64,000 nucleotides of DNA from Hyphomicrobiales bacterium (GTDB lineage: Bacteria; Pseudomonadota; Alphaproteobacteria; Rhizobiales; Beijerinckiaceae): the NCBI GenBank assembly GCA_027489955.1, contig JAIXYZ010000013.1, forward strand, positions 1 through 64,000, read 5' to 3'. Positions 18,667 through 28,788 of the stretch are shown one piece after another. Numbering within the stretch: position 1 is the stretch's first letter; each line of letters begins with the position of its first letter. The notes beneath the pieces were generated by a model, which saw only the letters and a list, made by a program, of their open reading frames with translations, was not told the origin of the DNA and did not search any database. A program made the translations under genes and the position numbers.

Positions 18667-19800
18667 TCAGCGCTGGCGCACGATGCGGCCCGGCGTGACA
18701 TGGAAGAGACTAGCATCCCCCGGCATGTCGGCAAACAGCTCCGGATCGGCTCCTGTCATCCAGACCTGCCCGCCGAGCGCTGCGAGCGAGCGATAGAGCG
18801 CGGCGCGCCTGCGCGGGTCCAGATGCGCGGCGATCTCGTCCAGCAGGACGACGGGCGCCAGCCCGCTCATGGCGGATACGAGGCGGGCATGGGACAGGAC
18901 GAGCCCGATCAGCAACGCCTTCTGCTCGCCGGTGGAGGCCAGGGAAGCGGCGATGTCCTTGGGCCCGTGGCGCACGGACAGGTCCGACGCCTGCGGACCG
19001 ATGAGCGTGCGGCCGGCGGCCCGGTCGCGGGACCGCCCCGCGGCCAGCAGGCCGCGATAGGCGTCCTCCGCGTCCACAGCCGGCAGGGACGCGACGAGCG
19101 CGTCGATCTCGCCTTCCAGCGCCAGTCCCGCCCAGGGGAAGGGGGAGGTTTCGTCGCGCGTCTCGGCGATGAGGGCCGCGAGGCGGGTGACGGTCTCGGC
19201 GCGGGCGGCCGCGACGGCGACGCCGTATTCCGCCACCTCGCGCTCGATCGCGTCGAGCCAGGCCCGGTTGCCGGCATCCTCCTCCAGCACCCGGTTGCGG
19301 CTGCGCAGGGCCCGCTCCAGCGCGCTCACCCGGGCGCCATGCGATCCGTCGACCGCCAGGACGAGGCGATCCAGGAAGCGCCGCCGTTCGCCTGCCGAAC
19401 CGCGGAAGAGGCCGTCGAGGTCCGGCGTCAGCCAGACGAGGCGGATGTGCTCGCCGAAGGCGGCGGGCGATCCGGCCTGCGCGCCGTCGACGCGGCATAC
19501 GCGCAAGGCCCTCCCGTCCTCGCCGGGCGCGGACAGGCCGGTGCCCAGGCGATGCTCGCCGCCTTCGCCGTCGATGACGAGCGCGGCCGAGAAGGTGCCG
19601 TCCCCGCCGGCCCTCGCCATGTCGGAGAATTCGGCGCGGCGCAGGCCGCGGCCCTGGGTGAAGAGGGAGATCGCCTCCAGCACGTTCGTCTTGCCCGCGC
19701 CGTTCTCGCCCGCGAGCGCGACGACGGGCATCCCGACCTCCAGGTCGAGCGAAGGATAGGACCGGAACTGCGCGAGGCTGAGGCGGACGACGACCGTCAC
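18667..19800 (-). CDS. recF: DNA replication and repair protein RecF
   Basis: A 377-residue SMC-like ATPase that loads RecA at gapped DNA. Walker A is GENGAGKTN near residue 35, the family segment LTPDLDGLFRGSAGERRRFLDRLVL is intact, and Walker B/D-loop is VVLLDEIAAHLDPRRR. The GTG start at 19800 gives the normal beginning (LAQFRSYPSLDLEV). It is 22 bases downstream of dnaN, the classical dnaA-dnaN-recF order. Confidence 0.97.
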   Translation of the reverse strand: MTVVVRLSLAQFRSYPSLDLEVGMPVVALAGENGAGKTNVLEAISLFTQGRGLRRAEFSDMARAGGDGTFSAALVIDGEGGEHRLGTGLSAPGEDGRALRVCRVDGAQAGSPAAFGEHIRLVWLTPDLDGLFRGSAGERRRFLDRLVLAVDGSHGARVSALERALRSRNRVLEEDAGNRAWLDAIEREVAEYGVAVAAARAETVTRLAALIAETRDETSPFPWAGLALEGEIDALVASLPAVDAEDAYRGLLAAGRSRDRAAGRTLIGPQASDLSVRHGPKDIAASLASTGEQKALLIGLVLSHARLVSAMSGLAPVVLLDEIAAHLDPRRRAALYRSLAALGGQVWMTGADPELFADMPGDASLFHVTPGRIVRQR

Positions 19801-19822
19801 CGCGCGCCTCTTTCCCGGCGGG

Positions 19823-20941
19823 TCACACCCGCATCGGCATCAGGACGTAGAGCGCGGGCGCCCCCTCGCGATCCTGGATCAGCGTCGGCGATCCAGGATC
19901 GGCGAGCTTGAACAGGGCGGTGTCGCCGTCGAGCTGGCCCGTGATGTCGAGCAGGTAGCGGGCATTGAAGCCCACATCCAGCGGGGACGCCTCGTAATCG
20001 ACCTCGATCTCCTCGGTCGCGGACCCGGAATCCGGGTTGGTGACCGAGAGCGTCAGCTTCCCGTCCGCCAGCGCCAGCTTCACCGCCCGGCCGCGCTCGG
20101 AGGAGATGGTCGAGACGCGGTCCACCGCCTGGGCGAACATGTCCCGCTCGACGACGAGCGTCTTGTCGTTCCCGGCCGGGATGACGCGCTGATAGTCGGG
20201 GAACGTGCCGTCGATCAGCTTCGAGGTCAGCACGACCGAGCCGACGGTCAGGCGGATCTTGGCGGGCGACAGCTCGACCGTGACGTCGGCGTCGGCGCCG
20301 TCCAGCAGCTTCTGGATCTCGGCCACGGCCTTGCGCGGCACGATGACGCCCGGCATCCCGCCCGCACCCTGCGGCGCCGCGGTCTCGACCCGCGCCAGGC
20401 GATGCCCGTCGGTCGCGACCGCGCGCAGGACCTGGCGGCCGTCGCTGTCGATCGTGTGGAAATAGATGCCGTTCAGGTAGTAGCGCGTCTCCTCGGTGGA
20501 GATGGCGAACTGGGTCTTGTCGATGAGCTTCTTCAGGTCCTGGGCGGGCAGGGAGAAGCTGTGCGGCAATTCGCCGGCGGCGATGTCGGGGAAGTCCTCC
20601 TGCGGCAGGGTCTGCAGGTTGAACCGCGACCGGCCGGAACGGATCTGCATCTGGCCCGTCTCGCCGATCGTCTCCAGCGAGACCTGGGCGCCGTCGGCCA
20701 GCTTGCGGACGATGTCGTAGAGCACGTGGGCGGGGACGGTCGTGGCGCCGGTCCGCTCCACGTCGGCGGCCTGCGTCTCCGTCACCTCGAGGTCGAGGTC
20801 GGTCGCCTTCAGACGCAATTCGCCCGCTTCCGCGCGCAGCAGCACGTTGGACAGGATCGGGATCGTGTTGCGCCGCTCGACGACGCGATGGACATGGCCG
20901 AGCGACTTCAACAAAGCCGCCCGCTCGACAGTCACCTTCAT
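19823..20941 (-). CDS. dnaN: DNA polymerase III beta sliding clamp
   Basis: A 372-residue ring clamp subunit that tethers DNA polymerase III. It starts MKVTVERAALLKSLGHVHRVVERRNTIPIL, the usual beta-clamp opening, and ends ALYVLMPMRV, the typical C-terminus. Three repeated clamp domains fit the length. The frame is open to 20998, but the ATG at 20941 gives the family-standard start. It is about 150 bases downstream of dnaA. Confidence 0.97.
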   Translation of the reverse strand: MKVTVERAALLKSLGHVHRVVERRNTIPILSNVLLRAEAGELRLKATDLDLEVTETQAADVERTGATTVPAHVLYDIVRKLADGAQVSLETIGETGQMQIRSGRSRFNLQTLPQEDFPDIAAGELPHSFSLPAQDLKKLIDKTQFAISTEETRYYLNGIYFHTIDSDGRQVLRAVATDGHRLARVETAAPQGAGGMPGVIVPRKAVAEIQKLLDGADADVTVELSPAKIRLTVGSVVLTSKLIDGTFPDYQRVIPAGNDKTLVVERDMFAQAVDRVSTISSERGRAVKLALADGKLTLSVTNPDSGSATEEIEVDYEASPLDVGFNARYLLDITGQLDGDTALFKLADPGSPTLIQDREGAPALYVLMPMRV

Positions 20942-21090
20942 GGACCGGCCCACATTCGATTGGTCAGGGGAGGCGGAAACGGCCATGCCGCTCCGCATCG
21001 GGGCCGCAGACAGTGCCCAATCGCCGCAAGGGTGGCAAGCCCGGCCCGCGCGCGGTCAACAGCCGCGCGACCGGCCCGGCCGCCTTGCGC

Positions 21091-22554
21091 CTATTCCTGC
21101 AGCATCCGCTTCAGGAGCTCGATCTCCTCCGCCAGCGCCGCGTCGGCCGCCAGGTTCGTCTCGATCTTGCGCACCGCGTGCAGAACGGTCGTGTGGTCGC
21201 GCCCGCCGAAGCGACGCCCGATCTCGGGCAGGGAGCGCAGGGTCAGCGACTTGGACAGGTACATCGCGATCTGCCGCGGGCGCACCACCGCCGCGGTGCG
21301 GCGCTCCGACAGGATATCGGCGCGGGACACGTTGTAGCGGGAGGCCACCAGCTTCTGGATGTCCTCGATCTTGACGCGCTTGGGCTCGCGGTTGCGCACC
21401 AGGTCGCGGATCGCGACCTCGGCCGTCTCCAGCGTCACGGCCGTACCCGACAGGGTGGCGTGCGCCAGGAGGCGGTTGACGGCGCCGTCGAGGTCCCGTC
21501 CGTTCGTCGCGATGGCCTTGGCGATGTAGCTCACCACCGCCTCGCCCACATGGAAGGAGGGATGGGCGGATTTCACCGCGTTGATCCGCGCCGAGAGGAT
21601 GCGGGCCCGCAGGTCCTCGTCGAGCGTCGCCATCTCCACCACGAGCCCGCCCGCCAGCCGGGAGCGCACGCGCTCGTCGAGATTCTCCAGCTCCGCCGGC
21701 GGCCGGTCCGCCGCCACGATGATCTGCTTGCCGGCATCCACCAGCGCGTTGATCGTGTGCCCGAATTCCTGCTGGATCTGCTTGCCCTGGAGGAACTGCA
21801 CGTCGTCGATGATCAGCAGGTCGATGCCGCGCAGGCGCTCCTTGAAGGCAAGCGCCGTCTGCGCCTTCAGCGCCGCGACGAAGCCGTACATGAAGCGGTC
21901 GGCGGTGAGGTAGATGACGCGGCGGCGCTCGCCGCGGGCGGCGTTGCCGATGGCCTGGAGCAGGTGCGTCTTGCCCAGGCCGACGCCGGCATGGATGTAG
22001 AGCGGGTTGTAGAGCGGAGCGCCTTCGGCATGGCGGGAGACCCGCTCGCCGGCGGCGTGGGCGAGCGCGTTCGAGCGGCCCACCAGGAAACTGTCGAAGG
22101 TCAGGCGCGGATCGAGCGGATTGCCCGACAGGTCGTGACCGTCCTCGCGGCGCTGCGGCGCATGGCTTTCGGCATCGCGCGCGGCGGGGGCCGCGTGGCC
22201 GTTTCCGGTGAGGCCCGGCGCCTTGCGGTCGCAGGGCGCCTCGCGGACCACGGCGCTGCGCACGCTGATGGCGATCTGGTGCACGGCACCGTGCTCGGCG
22301 CGGAACAGCGCCAGGACGCGGTCGGCGTAATGGGCCTCGATCCAGCTCTTCAGGAACCGGGTCGGCACGGTGAGGCGGGCGACGCCCTCGGCCACCGCCT
22401 GCAGTTCCAGCCGGCCGAACCAGCTCGAATACACGTCCTCGCCGAACTCCACCCGAAGGCGGCGCTTGATGCGGGTCCAGGCCTCCGGCATGCCACCGGT
22501 CCCCTCGGCCTGTCGTTCATTCATGTCCATGCTCACCGGTTCAGAAGACAGCAT
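21091..22554 (-). CDS. dnaA: Chromosomal replication initiator DnaA
   Basis: A 487-residue AAA+ initiator that binds DnaA boxes and melts oriC. Domain I is at the N-terminus ([22 protein letters not shown]). A variable linker follows. The AAA+ domain has Walker [15 protein letters not shown] and Walker [14 protein letters not shown]. The C-terminal DNA-binding domain carries the signature [22 protein letters not shown] motif precedes the chosen ATG. The 730-base upstream intergenic region is a candidate origin. Confidence 0.98.
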   Translation of the reverse strand: MLSSEPVSMDMNERQAEGTGGMPEAWTRIKRRLRVEFGEDVYSSWFGRLELQAVAEGVARLTVPTRFLKSWIEAHYADRVLALFRAEHGAVHQIAISVRSAVVREAPCDRKAPGLTGNGHAAPAARDAESHAPQRREDGHDLSGNPLDPRLTFDSFLVGRSNALAHAAGERVSRHAEGAPLYNPLYIHAGVGLGKTHLLQAIGNAARGERRRVIYLTADRFMYGFVAALKAQTALAFKERLRGIDLLIIDDVQFLQGKQIQQEFGHTINALVDAGKQIIVAADRPPAELENLDERVRSRLAGGLVVEMATLDEDLRARILSARINAVKSAHPSFHVGEAVVSYIAKAIATNGRDLDGAVNRLLAHATLSGTAVTLETAEVAIRDLVRNREPKRVKIEDIQKLVASRYNVSRADILSERRTAAVVRPRQIAMYLSKSLTLRSLPEIGRRFGGRDHTTVLHAVRKIETNLAADAALAEEIELLKRMLQE

Positions 22555-23288
22555 CTTGATCCCCCGTTGCCGTGCAGACGGCAGACGTCTCCTCTAGCCG
22601 CCGTTGCCGGCGGTCATGTGTTGTTCGACCTAGCGATCGGGCTGCGAGGATCCGGTTCCGCCAGGCATGTTCTGCGCGGCGGATGGGACCTCATGAAGTA
22701 AAAACGAGCTTCTGCGTTGCCGCGTCAGGGAAAAGACCAGGGATTGGCCGCCGCGCCTGCAGGCCGAAACTCCGAACCAACTGGAGTTCGAGCAGACAAC
22801 ACGATCCCCTCCCCTGAAAACGAGGTTCCCCAACTTCAGCTTGTCTGAAGGACATCGAGGCGGTGGCCCCGAGACGTTTTGACCTTACCCAGCACCCCCC
22901 CGGCGTGCAACGGGAGTCTGTGTTTTGATTCGCGCTTGCCGGTTGGTGTTGCCGACGGGCACCCTTCGCGGGCGCATCAAGTCGCTGGAGATTTTAACAC
23001 TTTTTTTACAGGGCGGATTTGGCGCCGAGATCGTTTCGCACGCGGAATCAATTCAGGGCTGTCACCGGTGTCCGGAAGCCCCTCCCACGAATCGGGACAG
23101 GCGCCGACGCTTAGCCCTTAAGTCGTTGCCATCAATCACGAAATTTTGAGCGGTCCCATGGGCTGGAAGACCCGTTTCCCGGCCCTGCACGACCCCGTTG
23201 AGTCAAGATGAAAAAAGGCCGAATTGTGCAAAAGGTTAACCGCGTCGGCGGGCGCCGCAGGCCTGCAACACCTGCCCCGAAACGCGAA
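22555..23288. other. Gene-free region upstream of dnaA: dnaA promoter and candidate replication origin
   Basis: About 730 bases between rpsT's terminator and dnaA, visibly richer in A/T than its surroundings, including an ATTTTAACACTTTTTTTACA stretch near 22990. One good DnaA-box match (TTTTGCACA on the minus strand, 23225-23233) and a GGTTAACC site next to it (23234-23241) were found. No cluster of perfect TTATCCACA boxes is visible, so origin function is a hypothesis. No convincing ORF is present. Confidence 0.4.
23225..23233 (-). promoter_or_regulatory. Putative DnaA box
   Basis: TTTTGCACA on the minus strand fits the relaxed consensus TTWTNCACA. Immediately beside it GGTTAACC contains a TTAACC half-site like those bound by CtrA in alphaproteobacteria. 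Confidence 0.35.
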
Positions 23289-23309
23289 AGGCCCGGCAAT
23301 GCCGGGCCT
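23289..23309 (-). terminator. Terminator of rpsT
   Basis: AGGCCCGGC-AAT-GCCGGGCCT forms a perfect nine-base stem with a three-base loop, about 27 bases past the rpsT stop. On the minus strand it is followed by T-rich TTCGCGTTTC. This is a convincing intrinsic terminator. Confidence 0.75.
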
Positions 23310-23336
23310 CCTGCAAACGGTCGAAGAGGGGGTCGA

Positions 23337-23603
23337 TCAGGCCGAGATGGCCTTCACCCGGGCCGCAAGGCGCGACACCTTGCGCGAGGCGGTGTTCTTG
23401 TGAACCACGCCCTTCTGCGCGGCGCGCATCAGCTCCGGCTCGGCCGCCTGGAGGGCGGCGGCGGCGACGGCCTGATCGCCCGTGGCGATGGCCTCCTCGA
23501 CCTTGCGGAGATAGGTGCGCACCCGGCTCTTGCGGTTGCGGTTGACGGCCGTGCGGCGCGCGATCTTGCGGGTCGCCTTCTTGGCCGAGGTGGTATTCGC
23601 CAT
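23337..23603 (-). CDS. rpsT: 30S ribosomal protein S20
   Basis: An 88-residue, very basic, helical ribosomal protein that binds 16S rRNA. It opens [21 protein letters not shown] and keeps the conserved [22 protein letters not shown] near the end. The SD GAGG lies about six bases before the ATG. It has its own sigma-70-like promoter and a strong terminator, so it is transcribed alone. Position directly upstream of dnaA is typical of Rhizobiales. Confidence 0.97.
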   Translation of the reverse strand: MANTTSAKKATRKIARRTAVNRNRKSRVRTYLRKVEEAIATGDQAVAAAALQAAEPELMRAAQKGVVHKNTASRKVSRLAARVKAISA

Positions 23604-23716
23604 AGGTGCCTCGTCTCGCCGGTGGATCGGCCCGCCCGCGCGGCGGCCGGTTCCGGTCGGCTTCGATGGATGAAAAACGTGTCCGGAGGCGCCAGGCGCC
23701 GCCAGACTTCGGCGGG

Positions 23717-23745
23717 CTTATAGTCTCGGCGCCGGCCAGCGTCAA
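23717..23745 (-). promoter_or_regulatory. Sigma-70-type promoter of rpsT
   Basis: On the minus strand TTGACG (23740-23745) is followed after exactly 17 bases by TATAAG (23717-23722). It lies about 115 bases before the rpsT start and is one of the clearest promoters in the window. Confidence 0.65.
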
Positions 23746-23764
23746 TGCGGGACTTGCGTACCCG

Positions 23765-24550
23765 TCAGCCGAAGAGCCATGCGCGGACCGGGTGCGCGGG
23801 GTCGAGCAGGAGCCGCAGGGCGACGCCCGCGCAGACGAGGACGATCAGCGGGCGGATGAGCCTGGCGCCGTGGCGGACCGCCAGCCTCGCCCCGACCTGC
23901 GCCCCCGCCAGCGCGCACACGCCCATCAGCAGCCCCACCGGCCAGAGGACCTGCCCGGCCGCGGCGAAGAGCGCGAGGCTGCCCGCATTGCTGGCGAAAT
24001 TGACGAGCTTGGTGTGCGCGGTGGCCTTCACCGCGCCGTAGCCCAGAAGCGTCACGAAGCCCAGCGTATAGAAGGAGCCGGCCCCCGGGCCGAACAGCCC
24101 GTCATAGAAGCCGACGGCGGCCACCACCGTCAGCGCGAAGACGAGCGGCGTCATGCGCGCCTTGGCGTCGGCATCGGTCACCCGGCGCGACAGGGCGAAA
24201 TACAGCGCCATGGCGACCAGCAGGACGGGCATGGCGATTCTCAGCGCGTCCACCGGAAGGATTGCCACCGCCAGCGCGCCCAGCACGGAGCCGATGGCGG
24301 CGATCGCGGCCATGGGGCCGGCGCTGCGCCAGTCGATCATGCGGGCGCGGGCGAAGGCGAAGGTCGCCGAGCCCGAGCCGAACACGCCCTGGGCCTTGTT
24401 GGTGGCCACGGCGGTGACGGGGTCCAGGCCCGCCAGCAGCAGGGCGGGCACCGTGATCAGCCCGCCGCCGCCGGCGATGGCGTCGACGAAGCCTGCGGCG
24501 AGCGCCGCGCCGCACAGGAGCGCGACGATCTCGATCTCCAGGCCCGACAA
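23765..24550 (-). CDS. TSUP (TauE/SafE) family sulfite/anion exporter-like permease
   Basis: A 261-residue membrane protein with about eight helices. The family repeat is visible as GFVDAIAGGGGLITVPALLLAGL in the first half and GFYDGLFGPGAGSFYTLGFVTLLG in the second. TSUP members move sulfite, sulfoacetate or other organic anions; the substrate is unknown here. There is no ATG near the N-terminus. A TTG at 24550, five bases after CCGGAGG, gives a start just before the first helix and is chosen. It is 32 bases downstream of the enoyl-CoA hydratase gene. Confidence 0.85.
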   Translation of the reverse strand: MSGLEIEIVALLCGAALAAGFVDAIAGGGGLITVPALLLAGLDPVTAVATNKAQGVFGSGSATFAFARARMIDWRSAGPMAAIAAIGSVLGALAVAILPVDALRIAMPVLLVAMALYFALSRRVTDADAKARMTPLVFALTVVAAVGFYDGLFGPGAGSFYTLGFVTLLGYGAVKATAHTKLVNFASNAGSLALFAAAGQVLWPVGLLMGVCALAGAQVGARLAVRHGARLIRPLIVLVCAGVALRLLLDPAHPVRAWLFG

Positions 24551-24582
24551 GGCGGCCTCCGGTGGCGCGGGTTCGTTCGGGT

Positions 24583-25356
24583 TCAGCGGTGCTTGAAGTC
24601 GGCCTTCCGCTTGTCGACGAAGGCGCTCATGCCTTCCTTCTGGTCGGCGGTGGCGAACATGGCGTGGAACACGCGCCGCTCGAAGCGGATGCCCTCGGCC
24701 AGCGTCGTCTCGTAGGCGCGGTTGACGCTTTCCTTGGTCATCATGGCGATGGGCAGGGACATGGACGCGATGGTCTCCGCCGTCTTCAGGGCTTCCGCCA
24801 GCAGGTCGGCCGCCGGCACCACGCGGGAGACGAGGCCCGAACGCTCCGCCTCGGCGGCGTCCATCATCCGCCCGGTCAGGCAGAGCTCCATGGCCTTGGC
24901 CTTGCCAACGATGCGGGTGAGGCGCTGGGTGCCGCCCGCGCCGGGCATCACGCCGAGCTTGATCTCGGGCTGGCCGAACTTGGCGGTGTCCGAGGCCAGG
25001 ATGATGTCGCACATCATGGCGAGCTCGCATCCCCCGCCGAGGGCGAAGCCGGACACGGCCGCGATGATCGGCTTGCGCCGCGCCGCCACCCGGTCCCACG
25101 AGGTGATGAAGTCGTCCAGATACGTCCCGGGATACTTCTTCCGGTTCATCTCCTTGATGTCGGCACCGGCGGCGAAGGCCTTCTCGGAGCCGGTGACGAC
25201 GACGCAGCCTATGCCCTTGTCCTTCTCGAAGGCGTCCAGCGCCTTGTTCAGCTCGCCGACGAGCTTGCTGTTTAAGGCGTTCAGCGCCTGCGGACGGTTC
25301 AGCGTGACGAGGCCCACGCGGCCGCGCGTCTCGACGAGGATGGTTTCGTAGGCCAC
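24583..25356 (-). CDS. Enoyl-CoA hydratase
   Basis: A 257-residue crotonase-family enzyme that hydrates trans-2-enoyl-CoA in beta-oxidation. The oxyanion-hole segments [10 protein letters not shown] and [16 protein letters not shown] are present, with the two catalytic glutamates in [22 protein letters not shown]. The GTG at 25356 sits nine bases after GAGGAG and gives the family-standard length; the frame stays open further upstream without a better start. Its place between mutM and rpsT/dnaA is conserved in Rhizobiales. Confidence 0.93.
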   Translation of the reverse strand: MAYETILVETRGRVGLVTLNRPQALNALNSKLVGELNKALDAFEKDKGIGCVVVTGSEKAFAAGADIKEMNRKKYPGTYLDDFITSWDRVAARRKPIIAAVSGFALGGGCELAMMCDIILASDTAKFGQPEIKLGVMPGAGGTQRLTRIVGKAKAMELCLTGRMMDAAEAERSGLVSRVVPAADLLAEALKTAETIASMSLPIAMMTKESVNRAYETTLAEGIRFERRVFHAMFATADQKEGMSAFVDKRKADFKHR

Positions 25357-25446
25357 GGCGTCGGTCTCCTCGGGTATCGGGGTTTTGACACGGCTAGCGG
25401 AGCCGGAAGCGCCCGTCCATGCGGTTTCGCGCAAAAGGGCGCAGGT

Positions 25447-26355
25447 TCAGCGCGCGCCGCGGCGCCTGCGGCGCGGCTTCTGGCAGGAGGGGCAATGAAA
25501 GGTCGAGCGCCCCGACTGCACCAGCCGCGCCACCCGGTCTGTGCAGCCGGGCGTGACGCAGGGCTCGCCCTCCCGGTCATAGACCCTGAACCGGTGCTGG
25601 AAATAGCCGAGCGAGCCATCCGCATGGGCGAAGTCCCGCAGCGTCGAGCCGCCGGCCTCGACCGCCTCCGCGAGCACGTCCCGGATGGTGGCGGCGAGCG
25701 TGTCGGCCGCAGGCGTCGGGCGCCCGCCGGGACCGGCCAGCGTGCCGGCCGGATCCATCGGCGAGAGGCCGGAGCGGAAGAGCGCCTCGCACACATATAT
25801 ATTGCCGAGGCCCGCCACGAGCTTCTGGTCCAGCAGCGCGGCCTTCAGCGGCGCCGCCTTGCCCTCGAACAGCCGGGCAAGGAGCGCGCCCGACAATTCG
25901 TTCCCCAGCGGCTCGATGCCGACGTCCCGCATGTGCCGGCTTGCGGTGAGCTCCGCCCGCGGCACCAGGTCCATGAAGCCGAAGCGCCTGGCGTCGTTGT
26001 AGGTGACGCTCGCCCCGCCCTCCATGCGGAAGACGACGTGGTCGTGCTTGGCGCCGTCCCCGGCCTCGTAGTGGAATTCCCCCGGCGCGCGCGTGCCCGC
26101 GGCATCGCGGATGAGGAAGCGGCCCGACATGCCCAGATGCATGATCAGCACCTCGCCCGAGGACAGGTCCGCCAGCAGGTACTTGGCCCGGCGGCCGAGT
26201 GCCTCGACGCGCTGCCCGGCGATGCGCTCGGCGAAGCGGGCGGGCAGGGGAAAGCGCAAGTCCGGCCGGTTCAGCGTCACCGCCTCGATGAAGCGCCCTG
26301 CCATCACGGGCTCCAGCCCGCGGCGGACGGTCTCGACTTCGGGCAGTTCGGGCAT
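25447..26355 (-). CDS. mutM: Formamidopyrimidine-DNA glycosylase
   Basis: A 302-residue bifunctional glycosylase/AP lyase that removes 8-oxoguanine and Fapy lesions. It begins [13 protein letters not shown] with the catalytic Pro-1/Glu-2, has the conserved Lys region [11 protein letters not shown], the H2TH-type segment [23 protein letters not shown], and a C-terminal zinc finger (CVTPGC...CPSC). The ATG at 26355 is fixed by the need for Pro immediately after Met. It is divergent from ubiE with a 103-base gap. Confidence 0.97.
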   Translation of the reverse strand: MPELPEVETVRRGLEPVMAGRFIEAVTLNRPDLRFPLPARFAERIAGQRVEALGRRAKYLLADLSSGEVLIMHLGMSGRFLIRDAAGTRAPGEFHYEAGDGAKHDHVVFRMEGGASVTYNDARRFGFMDLVPRAELTASRHMRDVGIEPLGNELSGALLARLFEGKAAPLKAALLDQKLVAGLGNIYVCEALFRSGLSPMDPAGTLAGPGGRPTPAADTLAATIRDVLAEAVEAGGSTLRDFAHADGSLGYFQHRFRVYDREGEPCVTPGCTDRVARLVQSGRSTFHCPSCQKPRRRRRGAR

Positions 26356-26458
26356 AGCGGCCTTCGTGGACGATGCGGCGATATCCGGCAGGCGCCGGAG
26401 ATAGCAAGTCGCCGGCCTTGGCGCTATGGTCCGCCCCGATTTGCCGCAGGACAGGTGC

Positions 26459-27217
26459 ATGGCGACCGGCGAAACCACCCATTTCGGCTTCGACAGCGTC
26501 CGCACGGACGAGAAGCAGGGCCGCGTCAACGACGTGTTCCACGCCGTGGCGCGCCGCTACGATCTGATGAACGACCTGATGTCCGCCGGCCTCCACCGGG
26601 CGTGGAAGGCGGACATGATCGCGGCGCTCCGCCCGCCGGCGAACCGCCCCTTCCGCCATCTGGACGTGGCGGGCGGCACGGGGGACGTGGCCTTCCGCGT
26701 GCTCGATGCCGGCGGCGACGAGACCCGGGTCACCGTCCTCGACATCAATCCCGACATGCTTGGCGTGGGCCGGGAGCGCGCGGGCGAGCGCTACGGCGAC
26801 GATCCGCGCCTCGATTTCGTCGAGGGAAATGCCGAGGAACTGCCCTTTCCCGACGGGAGCTTCGACGCCTACACGATCGCCTTCGGCATCCGGAACGTGC
26901 CGCGCATCGAGCGGGCGCTGGCGGAGGCCTTCCGGGTGCTCCGGCATGGCGGGCGATTCCTTTGCCTGGAATTCTCCCGTGTCGACGTGCCGGTGCTCGA
27001 CAAGGTGTACGACCTTTATTCGTTCAACGTCATTCCGCGCCTCGGCCAGGCTGTCACGGGGGACGGGGAGCCGTATCGCTATCTCGTGGAATCGATCCGC
27101 CGGTTCCCGCCGCCCGGCGCGTTCTCGGACATGATCGCCAATGCGGGCTTCCGGCGCGTGACGCATCGCGCCATGACCGGCGGGATCGTCGCGCTGCATT
27201 CGGGCTGGAAGCTCTGA
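26459..27217 (+). CDS. ubiE: Ubiquinone/menaquinone C-methyltransferase UbiE
   Basis: A 252-residue SAM-dependent methyltransferase acting on the quinone ring (demethoxy-ubiquinol/demethylmenaquinol). The SAM motif is [16 protein letters not shown], and the UbiE family signature [21 protein letters not shown] is complete. An ATG at 26459 with AGGA seven bases upstream is preferred over the earlier ATG at 26426. The stop is followed one base later by the ubiB start, so the two are co-translated. Confidence 0.96.
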   Translation: MATGETTHFGFDSVRTDEKQGRVNDVFHAVARRYDLMNDLMSAGLHRAWKADMIAALRPPANRPFRHLDVAGGTGDVAFRVLDAGGDETRVTVLDINPDMLGVGRERAGERYGDDPRLDFVEGNAEELPFPDGSFDAYTIAFGIRNVPRIERALAEAFRVLRHGGRFLCLEFSRVDVPVLDKVYDLYSFNVIPRLGQAVTGDGEPYRYLVESIRRFPPPGAFSDMIANAGFRRVTHRAMTGGIVALHSGWKL

Positions 27218-27218
27218 C

Positions 27219-28784
27219 GTGATCTCAGCCCTCGGCCATTTCGCCCGCCTTATGCGTGCCGGGTTCGTGCTGGCGCGGGAGGGTGCGCTGGGACTGGCCG
27301 ATCCCGCCATCCTGCCGCCGGCCATGAAGCTTCCCGTGCGGCTTGGCCGGCTGGTGGAGCGCCGGGGACAGGCGGGCACGCAGGGCGCACGTCTCGCCGC
27401 CGCCATGACGCGGCTCGGCCCCTCCTACGTGAAGATGGGCCAGTTCCTGGCGACGCGGCCCGACATCGTCGGCCTCGCCGTCGCCCGCGACCTGGAGGCC
27501 CTGCAGGACCGGGTGCCCGCCCTGCCGCGATCGGTGGCCGTCGCCCAGGTCGAGGCCGCGCTCGGCGGACCGCTGGACCGCTTCTTCACCGAGTTCGGCG
27601 ACGCCGTGGCCGCGGCCTCCATCGCGCAGGTGCACCGGGCCCGAACGCCGGACGGGCGCATCGTCGCGGTCAAGGTGCTGCGTCCCGGCGTGCGCGAAAC
27701 CTTCGCCCGCGACCTCGCGGCCATGCGTGTGGCGGCCCGCGTCGCCGAGCGGCGGTCGCTGGAGGCCCAGCGCCTGCGCTTCGTGGAGGTGGTGGAAACG
27801 CTCGCCCGCTCCGTCGCCGTCGAGATGGACCTGAGGCTGGAAGCCGCCGCCCTGTCCGAACTGGGCGAGAACACGGCCGGCGACCGCGACTTCCGGGTGC
27901 CCAGGCCCGACTGGGAATGCACCGCGCGGGACGTGCTCACCACGGAATGGATCGACGCGATCCCGCTGCACGACCTCGCCGCCATCGATGCGGCCGGGCA
28001 CAACCGCACACGCCTTGCGGCGCTGGTGCTGCAATCCTTCCTCAAGCACGCGATCCGCGACGGTTATTTCCACGCCGACATGCATCAGGGAAACCTGTTC
28101 GTGGACGCGAGGGGCCGCATCGTCGCCGTCGATTGCGGCATCATGGGGCGGCTGGGGATGAAGGAGCGGCGGTTCCTCGCCGAAATCCTCCTCGGCTTCA
28201 TCAACCGCGACTATCGCCGCGTGGCCGAGGTCCATTTCGAGGCCGGCTACGTGCCGTCCCACCACAACGTCGCCGATTTCGCCTCGGCCCTGCGGGCCGT
28301 GGGCGAGCCGATCCACGACCGCCGCGCCGACCAGATCTCCATGGCCAAGCTGCTCTCGCTTCTGTTCGAGATCACCGGCCTGTTCGACATGAAGACCCGC
28401 ACCGAGCTGGTCATGCTGCAGAAGACGATGGTCGTGGTGGAAGGGGTCGCCCGCACCCTCGATCCCCATCTCGACATCTGGAAGACCTCCGAGCCGGTCG
28501 TGCGCGACTGGATCGTCCGCAATCTGGGGCCGCAGGGACGGATCGAGGATGTTGGCCGCGGCCTGGCGGCGCTCGCCAACCGGGCGGGGAGCCTGCCCCA
28601 GTTCCTGGACAGGGCCGAGCGCGCGATCGACCAGCTCGAGCGTTCGACGCAATCCGGGCTGACCCTGTCTCCCGCGACGGTCGAGGCCATCGGCCGCGCG
28701 GAGGCCCGCGGCAACAGATGGGGCAACGCCGCCCTGTGGGTCATCGCCGGCCTGCTCGCCGTCATCGCCTGGCGGCTGTTCTGA
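27219..28784 (+). CDS. ubiB: Ubiquinone biosynthesis ADCK-type kinase UbiB
   Basis: A 521-residue atypical kinase/ATPase of the UbiB/ADCK family that assists ubiquinone biosynthesis at the membrane. The KxGQ motif (YVKMGQFLATRPD), the lysine in IVAVKVLRPG, the catalytic loop HADMHQGNLFV and the metal-binding VDCGIMG are all visible. One or two C-terminal transmembrane helices end the protein (ALWVIAGLLAVIAWRLF). It starts with GTG one base after the ubiE stop. Confidence 0.95.
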   Translation: MISALGHFARLMRAGFVLAREGALGLADPAILPPAMKLPVRLGRLVERRGQAGTQGARLAAAMTRLGPSYVKMGQFLATRPDIVGLAVARDLEALQDRVPALPRSVAVAQVEAALGGPLDRFFTEFGDAVAAASIAQVHRARTPDGRIVAVKVLRPGVRETFARDLAAMRVAARVAERRSLEAQRLRFVEVVETLARSVAVEMDLRLEAAALSELGENTAGDRDFRVPRPDWECTARDVLTTEWIDAIPLHDLAAIDAAGHNRTRLAALVLQSFLKHAIRDGYFHADMHQGNLFVDARGRIVAVDCGIMGRLGMKERRFLAEILLGFINRDYRRVAEVHFEAGYVPSHHNVADFASALRAVGEPIHDRRADQISMAKLLSLLFEITGLFDMKTRTELVMLQKTMVVVEGVARTLDPHLDIWKTSEPVVRDWIVRNLGPQGRIEDVGRGLAALANRAGSLPQFLDRAERAIDQLERSTQSGLTLSPATVEAIGRAEARGNRWGNAALWVIAGLLAVIAWRLF

Positions 28785-28788
28785 GCGC

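Noticed and set aside
22879-23149. Small open frames in the region upstream of dnaA
   Set aside because: Short overlapping frames without SD or recognisable sequence; the region is better explained as regulatory/origin DNA.
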